A DNA stretch of 6,292 bases from Candidatus Woesearchaeota archaeon (GTDB lineage: Archaea > Nanobdellota > Nanobdellia > Woesearchaeales > PXDW01): assembly GCA_003564925.1 (NCBI GenBank), contig PXDW01000109.1:1-6292 (forward strand), in the 5' to 3' direction. Numbering within the stretch: the first letter of the stretch is position 1; each line of letters opens with the position of its first letter. Shown in pieces: positions 1 to 6,292 of the stretch. Below the pieces are notes generated by a model. That model saw only the letters and a list, made by a program, of their open reading frames with translations. It was not told where the DNA came from and searched no databases. Both the position numbers and the translations under genes were made by a program.

Positions 1-3000
1 CATGGAAAACAGCATGTGAAAATAAGGATGGCTTCGAGCCTTACAGCTGCCAGTGGAACCTTTCGTCAGTTCATGATGGAAGAAATTATCAAGTAAGGGT
101 ATTTGCAAATGACACTCTAGACAATATTGGGGAAAGCTACATAAGCTACAATATAACTATTGACAGGACACCGCCCTCTATTGGTCTAATGTATCCAAGC
201 CTAGGCGCTTGGAGATTGGAAAACGCAACTTTTTACTACAATGTTAGCGATGCAATAGGAGATGTGTTGAACTGCAGCTTGTTAATAAATAACGAGATTG
301 TTAAAACCAACTACACAATAATACAAAACAAAAAGTTGAATTTTTCTTTGGCCAATCTGCAGGATGGGCATTATAACTGGAGCATTAGATGCTTTGACTG
401 GATTGGAAATATGAATACTTCAGAAGAAAGAACTATAAGCATTGATAACACAGGGCCAATCTCATATTTAGTAGCGCCTGTTAATTTTACAGGGATATCA
501 ACACAAAGCTACATTTTAAACGCTTCAATAAGTGATGGGATAGGAATAGGGGTTGATACAGCAACATTCTCGTACAGCCAAAACAATGGAAATACATGGA
601 GCACAATCTGCAGGAACAATATCTGGCCTTATTCATGTTCTTGGAATACAGGGGCAATGGCAGAAGGAAAGAACTATTGGGTTAGGGTATTTGCAAATGA
701 CACTCTGGGCAATATTGGGGAAAGCTACATAAGCTACAATATAACTATTGACAGGACACCTCCAGCAATTAGTCTTATATCATTAAGGAACAACACCCAG
801 AGTATAGATGGAAATAACCTTCATTTTAGGTATATTGTAACAGACCTTTTATCTGAAATAGAAAGCTGCAGCCTTGTAATAAACAACACAATAAACAAGA
901 CAAACGCTTCTGTAATAAAAGGGCAGCAAAATAATTTCACATTATCAGGGGTAAAAAATGGAACTTACAGCTGGTACATTACCTGCTTGGATACAGCTGG
1001 AAACATAAACAGCTCAGAAGTAAGGATATTTACTGTTGCTCCTGATACAACACCGCCATTAGTTGAGCTGATTTGGCCATCAAATAACTCTATTGTTTCA
1101 TTCAATAATATCGGGTTCCAATTTAATGTCACGGATGAGTTTTCCGAAATATCAAAATGTGAGCTTATTATTAATGGAAGTGTTAATCAGACAAAAACAG
1201 ACGGTTTGCTCCAGAACAAGACCTTAACCATTAATATAATGGGAATAGAAGATGGAAACTACACCTGGAGTGTAAATTGCACTGATTCATCTCCTGCGAA
1301 AAATACAGGCTCTTCTGGAACATACTTTTTATCTGTAAGGGAAGCAGAAGCCATGGTTGTAACAGTAGAGTCAAACAAAGACTTCTATGCGAGCATTGAG
1401 ACTGCAGGAGAACCAGCAAACTTCACAATAGAATCAGAGGATGAGTTTGGAAATTCCCTGATATCAAATATGTCTGTTGCAATTGTTAAAGGAAGAACAG
1501 AAGTGCCTTGGTGGAATTCAGGTTATAAACATAGACAGCCCATAAATATAACTAATAATTATTTTGACACCCTTGAAAAAGGATATACTATCAACTACAC
1601 GCTTGACACTTCTGAGCTAATCACATTGGGCAAAATGCAGTCAGAAGGACATGATTTAAGAGTTGTCTATCATGATATAAACAATAATAATTTTACAGAA
1701 CTGGACAGGCTCCTATACGGTATTAATACAGCATCTACAAGCATACTCTTTAAAATACAAAATAATATCTCTTCAGAAGAGTCTGACATCAATTATTATA
1801 TATATTATGGAAACCTTTCTGTAAATAACCCTCCTAATAATAAATCTAAAGTTTATTTCTATTATGATTCTTTTGAATCCAACACCTTAAGTGATTATGA
1901 AAAGAATAGGGCTTTTGATTTTTCAGGCTTTACAGAAGACTTAGACGATTCACTTTCATATAATAGCGCTGATGAAAATATAAGGTACGAAGGAACAATG
2001 TTAAGTGGAAAATCGATAAGGAGAGAAGACTTTCAAATTAAAAACCTCTTGGTAGAGGTTGAGCAAAAGCTCGAATATCGCCCAGGAACTTCTTTAAGGT
2101 CTTATTTTGAGCTTGGTGCAAGAATAACCGATGAAACTTATTATTTTGTAAGTATTTCGGATGAAGACTTTTTCAGCTCTCATATTTCAAGATATATAGA
2201 TGGAGTAAGAACTTCAAATTTAGCAAGCAAAAGCCTTTCAGATTACTCGGAAGGAGTATTCCACAATATGAAATTTTATGTTTATGATATAAACTCAACA
2301 ACAACTTCCCTTAAAGCTCTTTTTAACGGAGTTGAGGTATTGAGTGCAAACGACTCTGATTCATCAAACAGGATAACTCAACAAGGTGGAATAGGGGCAG
2401 GTTCTATACAGTTTGTCGGATACTGGGATAATTTAATTGTAAAAGGATATGTTCCTGTTCCGCCAACAATTACAAATGGCTCTGAAGAAACACTAATACA
2501 CTTTTCTGAAGGAAAAACAAATGATAGAGGAGTATACAGCTTTATATTTAATACAATTAACCAGAACCATTCAAACTATACTGCAGTAGCTCTCGCTGAA
2601 AATCCTCCTTATTATAATGATGGAGTTGGCTATAAGTTTTTTGAGATAGGGCCTGATGAGGAGCCGCCAGCAATAGCATTAAACCACCCTGTTGATGGTT
2701 TCAATACAACAGCCAAGAAAATAACATTTAACTGGACTGCAGATGATAATATAGCAGATTATATGCTTTGCAATTTAACTATCAATTGGTTTACAAATGT
2801 TTCAGGAATATCAAGCCCTGATGAAGAGCCAAAAAGTGTAAATGTATCTGGATTTGTAGAAGGAACACATTATTGGAATGTTACATGTATAGATGACTTT
2901 AATAATACAAATACAAGCTCTACTTACAGCTTTACAGTAATACAGAATCCTGAAAATTTTACAATAACAATAAACGGGCTTGATGTTTTATTGAACTGGA

Positions 3001-3824
3001 CAGGAAAAAGCTATGCAACATCCTACAATATTTATATAATCGATGGATATGGTACATTTTCACAAGAGCCAAACATTACCGGAATTACGTCAACAGAATG
3101 GACAGACATTTATGCCAATACTTCAAGAGAACGATTCTATAAGGTAGGGCTTGTTAGGGGCTCTGCAGTTGCAATTACAAATTTAACAGCAGGGAAAAAA
3201 GATATAGATTTAGTTCATAACCCATCAAGTGGATTAACAGGATGGAACTTAATAAGCATACCTTTCAATTTAAGCGAATGGGAGCTTAATGACGGGATGA
3301 ATGGCGGATATGACTTCATTACAAGGCCTGATGAATGTATAGAATCTATATGGAGATATAATCCTTCAACTGGCTGGGAATTATCAAACCTTGATAACGG
3401 AATATGGGTTCCTGCAATAGGGGACGAGGCATTTACTTCATTAGAGCCCGGAAGAGGCTATTGGCTTGAAGTCAATGGCTCATGCAATCTAACACTTGCC
3501 GGATTAGTTCCGCTAAGCAGCCTCAATATAGATTTGAAATCTGCTTGGAACCTAGTTGGCTGGCACTCTACAAATTCATCACCTTTACCAGCTCCAGAAG
3601 ACGGCTCGCCTTATCCAATAATAGTCAATCCTGCAAATTCAGTTCAGGCTATCAATAGGTATAATGCAATTAAAGATAGATTTGAAGTTACAATTCATTA
3701 TGATGGTTGGGGATGGTGGCCTTCATGGAATAATCAGGACTTTACGAAAATTGAGCCAGGCATCGGTTATTATTTTGATGCAAAACAGGATGCTACATGG
3801 CAGCACCAGCCAAACACCGAATAA
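1..3824 (+). CDS. Large multidomain Ig-like/DUF2341 cell-surface protein, 5' end missing
   Basis: The frame is open from the window edge (first full codon at 3) to TAA at 3822-3824, giving 1273 visible residues; numbering here starts at that codon. The ATG at 189 lies inside an Ig-like domain and is not the start. Domains in order: Ig-like tail 1-57; Ig-like 57-150, 151-250, 251-348 and 349-447, most opening with 'TPP'; half of a beta-sandwich 448-500; DUF2341 about 501-622 (motif WWNSGYKHRQPINITNN); concanavalin/LamG-like 618-820, ending 'GYWDNLIVKGY'; second sandwich half 823-884; Ig-like 885-980; Fn3-like 981-1065; two 'WNL...EPGxGY' repeats 1065-1264. There are over 50 N-x-S/T sequons, consistent with an extracellular glycoprotein. 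No hydrophobic C-terminal anchor exists, so attachment must come from the unseen N-terminus, a partner, or none. DUF2341 and LamG-like folds are often found in surface proteins and may bind glycans. The exact role (adhesin, coat protein or other) is unknown. Family assignments are by eye. Confidence 0.9.
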   Translation, partial: WKTACENKDGFEPYSCQWNLSSVHDGRNYQVRVFANDTLDNIGESYISYNITIDRTPPSIGLMYPSLGAWRLENATFYYNVSDAIGDVLNCSLLINNEIVKTNYTIIQNKKLNFSLANLQDGHYNWSIRCFDWIGNMNTSEERTISIDNTGPISYLVAPVNFTGISTQSYILNASISDGIGIGVDTATFSYSQNNGNTWSTICRNNIWPYSCSWNTGAMAEGKNYWVRVFANDTLGNIGESYISYNITIDRTPPAISLISLRNNTQSIDGNNLHFRYIVTDLLSEIESCSLVINNTINKTNASVIKGQQNNFTLSGVKNGTYSWYITCLDTAGNINSSEVRIFTVAPDTTPPLVELIWPSNNSIVSFNNIGFQFNVTDEFSEISKCELIINGSVNQTKTDGLLQNKTLTINIMGIEDGNYTWSVNCTDSSPAKNTGSSGTYFLSVREAEAMVVTVESNKDFYASIETAGEPANFTIESEDEFGNSLISNMSVAIVKGRTEVPWWNSGYKHRQPINITNNYFDTLEKGYTINYTLDTSELITLGKMQSEGHDLRVVYHDINNNNFTELDRLLYGINTASTSILFKIQNNISSEESDINYYIYYGNLSVNNPPNNKSKVYFYYDSFESNTLSDYEKNRAFDFSGFTEDLDDSLSYNSADENIRYEGTMLSGKSIRREDFQIKNLLVEVEQKLEYRPGTSLRSYFELGARITDETYYFVSISDEDFFSSHISRYIDGVRTSNLASKSLSDYSEGVFHNMKFYVYDINSTTTSLKALFNGVEVLSANDSDSSNRITQQGGIGAGSIQFVGYWDNLIVKGYVPVPPTITNGSEETLIHFSEGKTNDRGVYSFIFNTINQNHSNYTAVALAENPPYYNDGVGYKFFEIGPDEEPPAIALNHPVDGFNTTAKKITFNWTADDNIADYMLCNLTINWFTNVSGISSPDEEPKSVNVSGFVEGTHYWNVTCIDDFNNTNTSSTYSFTVIQNPENFTITINGLDVLLNWTGKSYATSYNIYIIDGYGTFSQEPNITGITSTEWTDIYANTSRERFYKVGLVRGSAVAITNLTAGKKDIDLVHNPSSGLTGWNLISIPFNLSEWELNDGMNGGYDFITRPDECIESIWRYNPSTGWELSNLDNGIWVPAIGDEAFTSLEPGRGYWLEVNGSCNLTLAGLVPLSSLNIDLKSAWNLVGWHSTNSSPLPAPEDGSPYPIIVNPANSVQAINRYNAIKDRFEVTIHYDGWGWWPSWNNQDFTKIEPGIGYYFDAKQDATWQHQPNTE
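93..172 (+). repeat. 80-bp direct repeat, copy 1 (end of an Ig-like domain)
   Basis: This segment matches 681-760 at 77 of 80 positions by direct comparison. The copies start 588 bp apart, exactly 196 codons, so both are read in the same frame and encode RVFANDTL(D/G)NIGESYISY followed by NITIDRTP. It covers the last strands of one Ig-like domain and stops at the 'TPP' that opens the next. The flanking bases diverge quickly, so the unit is much more conserved than its surroundings. Confidence 0.95.
681..760 (+). repeat. 80-bp direct repeat, copy 2 (end of an Ig-like domain)
   Basis: This is the second copy of the unit at 93-172, with three differences: one in the second codon position near its left end and two within the TL(D/G)N stretch. 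Both copies close an Ig-like domain of one subtype, with two Cys 9-11 residues apart in a 'C...PYSC.W' motif, and both are followed by an Ig-like domain of a different subtype. The two-domain block therefore appears to have been duplicated, with this part kept alike or recently homogenised. Confidence 0.95.
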
Positions 3825-3910
3825 ATTTAGATAATAAAAAATAGTAGATATAATAAAAAAGAATAAATTTGCAATAAAATAAAAAAATAAAATTATAGAA
3901 AATCAAAAAG
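3825..3910 (+). promoter_or_regulatory. A-rich spacer, possible promoter region for the second gene
   Basis: The 86 bases between the first and second genes are about 65% A, 24% T, 8% G and 2% C by hand count. No hairpin and no T-rich run typical of archaeal termination is visible on the + strand, so read-through from the first gene is possible. TATA-like candidates are GATATAATA at 3847-3855 and the AT run around 3880-3897, but in such biased sequence neither stands out. There is no GGAGG/GGTG-like ribosome site before 3911, so either a leaderless transcript or SD-independent initiation is likely. The spacer length suggests a separate promoter more than coupling, but this is weakly supported. 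Confidence 0.3.
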
Positions 3911-3946
3911 ATGAACAATATGAACAATATGAACAATATGAACAAC
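3911..3946 (+). repeat. Four tandem ATGAACAAY units at the start of the second gene
   Basis: Three perfect copies of ATGAACAAT and one ATGAACAAC lie head to tail and encode Met-Asn-Asn four times. Each unit supplies an in-frame ATG (3911, 3920, 3929, 3938), so the start codon cannot be fixed by sequence alone. The 9-bp period keeps the frame whatever the copy number. Only the length of the n-region before the signal sequence would vary. Confidence 0.95.
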
Positions 3947-5023
3947 AAAAATATAATCTGTTTAAGGGCAAAGGAAATAAAAAATAAAAGGCTATTCTTA
4001 TTATTTATAGCTGCTGCATTAGCTGCTTTCTTAATTTTTGTAGATTTTGCATCAGCAATACCTGTCCCTCACGGAATGCATGGGAGGGTCTATGACTTAG
4101 ACGGAGAGACTCCGGCAGAAAGGCAGCTTAATATTATTTTTTATGATACTATAACAGGAGAGTATATAGAGGGAAAAACAAGGCAAGACGGAAGGTACTC
4201 TGTTTCCTTAAATGGAAATGATGGAAACCTTATATTCATAAAAATTTGGGACTCTTATAGCTCAGTCAATGCAACAATAGCTTTGCAAGGAGTTATGAGA
4301 AATGTTGACTTTCTTTTTAATATGTCTATACCTGAATCAGTTAATATTTCAGAAAGAGATTACGAAAATACATCTGATTACGAAAATAACCCTGGAACAT
4401 CAAATACTCCAAATATGTCAAATTCATCAAATATAGAGAATGAGTCTTTAGATTCATTATCGGAGATGTATAATATGCAGCAAACACTCACGCAAATTTT
4501 TGAAAAAGATATTCAATTAAACACAAAAAATATCAGAGACCCAGATAATATAATAATAGTAGGGCCAAGTGAGCAATATTCAATATCTGGAGTTATTCAT
4601 AAAAATAGATTCATGCAGATTGATAGTGGCAGTTCTGTAATAATAACAAATATTAACACTGGTGAGGTTTTTGAGACACAGACAGGAATTGGGATTAGCA
4701 GAGGAGCCTATTATGCAATAATAAAAGGAAGTATTGGAGATGAAATTGTTATTGATATTAACGATTATGATACCCGGGTAAAACTTACTCTCAAAGGAGA
4801 TATGAAAAATATAGATATAATATTAAGCAAATCTTTAGATCCAAAGCCCATCTTATTTTTTATTACTGCTTTTATTGTTGTTACAGGGCTAATTATAACT
4901 TTTATAATAAAAATTTACCATAAAAATGCTATTGTAAAAAACAATATCAAAAGAAATCCAAAAATAACAAAGAAATCCAAAAATAACAAAGAAATCCAAA
5001 ATAAAAAAATTAAAACAAAATGA
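3911..5023 (+). CDS. Single-pass membrane protein with two repeated extracellular beta domains
   Basis: This 370-residue protein is not recognised as a named family. A basic N-terminal region (KEIKNKR, 21-27) precedes a hydrophobic core 28-44 and a likely signal-peptidase site after A-S-A49. Two homologous beta domains follow at about 56-137 and 221-307. They align as 'G.V...(I/L).(I/F)...TGE..E..T....G.Y......G........(M)(R/K)N(V/I)D', resembling carboxypeptidase-regulatory-like folds. They are joined by a polar Asn/Ser linker (141-180) with many N-x-S/T sites and a DYEN duplication. A transmembrane helix at 312-334 leads to a Lys-rich 36-residue tail, implying a type I topology with most of the protein outside. 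An in-frame stop at 3896 limits the start to 3911 or the in-frame ATGs at 3920, 3929 and 3938; a later one gives a more usual signal-peptide n-region. Its stop overlaps the next gene. It could anchor or present its larger neighbours at the cell surface; this is inference. Confidence 0.88.
   Translation: MNNMNNMNNMNNKNIICLRAKEIKNKRLFLLFIAAALAAFLIFVDFASAIPVPHGMHGRVYDLDGETPAERQLNIIFYDTITGEYIEGKTRQDGRYSVSLNGNDGNLIFIKIWDSYSSVNATIALQGVMRNVDFLFNMSIPESVNISERDYENTSDYENNPGTSNTPNMSNSSNIENESLDSLSEMYNMQQTLTQIFEKDIQLNTKNIRDPDNIIIVGPSEQYSISGVIHKNRFMQIDSGSSVIITNINTGEVFETQTGIGISRGAYYAIIKGSIGDEIVIDINDYDTRVKLTLKGDMKNIDIILSKSLDPKPILFFITAFIVVTGLIITFIIKIYHKNAIVKNNIKRNPKITKKSKNNKEIQNKKIKTK
4358..4387 (+). repeat. 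Short in-frame direct repeat in the linker of the second gene
   Basis: GATTACGAAAAT occurs at 4358-4369 and again at 4376-4387, an 18-bp period. It encodes DYEN twice, separated by Thr-Ser. It sits in the low-complexity linker between the two beta domains and probably reflects slippage in unconstrained sequence. Confidence 0.85.
4953..5001 (+). repeat. 19-bp tandem repeat in the Lys-rich tail of the second gene
   Basis: The unit GAAATCCAAAAATAACAAA is present in two identical copies (4953-4971 and 4972-4990) followed by an 11-base partial copy. Nineteen is not a multiple of three, so the successive copies are read in three different frames, giving RNPKIT, KKSKNN and KEIQN. All three frames are open and yield Lys/Asn-rich peptide, consistent with a loosely constrained cytoplasmic tail. 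Confidence 0.93.
5020..5023 (+). other. ATGA stop-start overlap of the second and third genes
   Basis: The TGA stop of the second gene (5021-5023) overlaps the ATG start of the third (5020-5022). In the third gene's frame a TAA at 5011-5013 lies just upstream, so the start cannot be further left. The next Met codons fall within or after the hydrophobic signal core. No Shine-Dalgarno motif is visible in the A-rich sequence before it, which fits termination-reinitiation coupling within one transcript. Confidence 0.85.
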
Positions 5024-6292
5024 TATCCCAACAGAAAACAAAAAATATATTCTTTATCTTAGCATTAGTTTTCATTGTAGTTTTTTTGGCAATGACAACC
5101 ATGATCTTGTCAGCGCCTATAAGGCCCCACACTGTAAGGGGAACTGTTTACTATCCTTTAGGTGCTGGAGTTGAGAACGGCATACCAGTTCATGTAAACA
5201 ACACCAACAGCAGTAATTCTGTTTTGACTTATGTTTATGCGCCAAACCCTTCAAAAGTGGGGGACTATTCAACTTCAATAGAGGCAGAAACCGGAGATAT
5301 TGCTATCGTAAGGGCATGGAACAATACCCATTATGGTGAAAGCACTTCTGTCTTGATTTCAACAACAACAGTCGATGTTACAATTAACCTAACAAGGCCG
5401 AGTGAAACTAATATATCTTTATTGTACATAACAAACAATAGCTTATATGGGATTTCAGGTTTGTCACAAATAACTTCCCAGATAAGGTTCATGGGCGGCC
5501 AAAATGCTATTGGCTGCTATGCAGAATTAATAATTAATGACACTTCAGTAGTCGATATATCAGAAAGTGATAATTTTGTCCATTATCTTGGTGATTTTTC
5601 AATCGGCTCTGTAACATCAACAACATGGCAGGTTGAAGTAAAAAAAGAAGGTAGCGTAACAATTACAGCAAAATCATATTGCGACTCAGACGGAATCAAT
5701 ATTGAGCAGGAAAATATTGACTCAAGAAGCAACCTGACTTTTCGTGATAATACTCCTCCAATAGTTAATCTAATGTGGCCGGAAGACAATTCAAATATTT
5801 CTATATCAAGCAACCCAATAATGTTTAAATACAATGTTTCAGATGAATCAGATATAGCCAATTGCAGCTTAATTATAAATGGAAATATAAACAGCACAAA
5901 CTATACAGTAGAAAGGGATATAGAACAATATATTAGTTTTAATATGCCCGAGGGAACTTATAACTGGAGCATTATGTGTATTGATAATGCTTTGTCAAAC
6001 AATAAAGGATATTCCTCAAACTATAGCATAACAATAATACCTAATAATGAACCTGTAATAACTGCTATCTCAATTCAGGAAATAATAGACTTGAATATGG
6101 GGAAGGAAAAAGTTGTATACTGCAACGCAACTGTTAGGGATGATGATGGTATAGCAGATATAAAATCATTCAACTCAACTTTATATCATAGTTCTGTCTC
6201 CCCTACTGACCCTAATGACAATAACAACCACTACACAAATAACAGCTGCACAATAGCAGGAACAACAGAGTATGAAATTAATTATATTTGCG
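5020..6292 (+). CDS. Secreted Ig-like surface protein, 3' end beyond the window
   Basis: The frame is open from ATG at 5020 to the window edge (424 full codons). A Lys-bearing N-terminus (residues 1-9) and hydrophobic core 10-30 ending 'ILSAP' form a signal peptide or membrane anchor; a Pro after the likely site makes cleavage uncertain. Residues 37-125 form a beta domain opening 'HTVRGTVYYPLGAG', like the first domain of the preceding gene ('HGMHGRVYDLDG') and at the same place after the signal. Residues 130-244 form a beta-rich region with Cys 166 and 221. Residues 245-338 are an Ig-like domain (TPPIVNLMWP, Cys 282 and 320) clearly of the same family as those in the upstream large gene. From 341 a further domain begins (VVYCNATVRDDDGIADI, then DNNNHYTNNSC). 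N-x-S/T sites are frequent. Its role is probably structural or adhesive at the cell surface. C-terminal anchoring cannot be judged because the end is missing. Confidence 0.87.
   Translation, partial: MISQQKTKNIFFILALVFIVVFLAMTTMILSAPIRPHTVRGTVYYPLGAGVENGIPVHVNNTNSSNSVLTYVYAPNPSKVGDYSTSIEAETGDIAIVRAWNNTHYGESTSVLISTTTVDVTINLTRPSETNISLLYITNNSLYGISGLSQITSQIRFMGGQNAIGCYAELIINDTSVVDISESDNFVHYLGDFSIGSVTSTTWQVEVKKEGSVTITAKSYCDSDGINIEQENIDSRSNLTFRDNTPPIVNLMWPEDNSNISISSNPIMFKYNVSDESDIANCSLIINGNINSTNYTVERDIEQYISFNMPEGTYNWSIMCIDNALSNNKGYSSNYSITIIPNNEPVITAISIQEIIDLNMGKEKVVYCNATVRDDDGIADIKSFNSTLYHSSVSPTDPNDNNNHYTNNSCTIAGTTEYEINYIC

Noticed and set aside
189..191. ATG at 189 as the start of the first gene
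   Set aside because: The same frame is open back to the window edge and encodes the end of another Ig-like domain homologous to a later one, so the ATG is internal.
93..760. Repeats as a CRISPR array or mobile element
   Set aside because: There are only two 80-bp copies, both coding and in frame, with no regular short spacers, terminal inverted repeats or transposase.
1231..1419. 62-residue reading frame on the minus strand
   Set aside because: It lies opposite a well-supported Ig-like coding region, has a Leu/Ser/Gln-rich low-complexity product, and shows no domain or start signal. It is a shadow.
1854..2456. Concanavalin-like region as a glycoside hydrolase
   Set aside because: The fold assignment is only by eye and no catalytic acid motif of a hydrolase family can be pointed to. 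It is kept as a possible binding domain.
3825..3910. Terminator or small RNA in the spacer
   Set aside because: The + strand has almost no C, few G and no T run, so neither a hairpin nor a U-rich terminator can form; nothing structured is visible.
5583..5897. 104-residue reading frame on the minus strand
   Set aside because: It lies opposite the third gene, where the + strand encodes a recognisable Ig-like domain. There is no sign of independent coding.

Overview
The window is AT-rich (roughly one third G+C by eye) and appears to come from an archaeon. The DPANN superphylum is the most likely source, for example a Woesearchaeota- or Pacearchaeota-like lineage. The evidence is the protein type: long, Asn/Ser/Thr-rich secreted proteins built from Ig-like domains that begin 'TPP..' and carry the pair 'C-S-L-I-I-N ... 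Y-x-W-S-I-x-C-x-D', plus a DUF2341 module. Arg is coded almost only by AGA/AGG, Ile is often ATA, and no clear Shine-Dalgarno sites are seen. This lineage call is inference from domain style, not from a marker gene.

Layout: three genes lie on the + strand. (1) Positions 1-3824 hold the 3' part of a very large surface protein whose start lies before the window. The reading frame is open from the first bases, so the ATG at 189 is internal. Its visible 1273 residues comprise five Ig-like domains, a beta-sandwich apparently interrupted by a DUF2341 plus concanavalin-like insert, another Ig-like domain, an Fn3-like domain, and two C-terminal 'WNL...EPGxGY' repeats. It has no C-terminal membrane anchor. 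(2) After an 86-base, extremely A-rich spacer, 3911-5023 encodes a 370-residue membrane protein. It has a signal peptide, two copies of a small beta domain separated by a low-complexity linker, one C-terminal transmembrane helix and a Lys-rich tail. (3) An ATGA overlap at 5020-5023 starts a third gene that runs off the right edge. It has a signal sequence, a small beta domain resembling that of gene 2, and an Ig-like domain of the same family as those in gene 1.

The three genes look like one cell-surface locus. Genes 2 and 3 are probably co-transcribed and translationally coupled. Gene 3 shares domain families with both neighbours, which suggests the cluster grew by shuffling and duplicating modules. 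A role in adhesion, cell-cell contact or an outer protein coat is plausible, but nothing here proves a substrate or partner. No RNA genes, CRISPR arrays, transposases or other mobile elements were seen.
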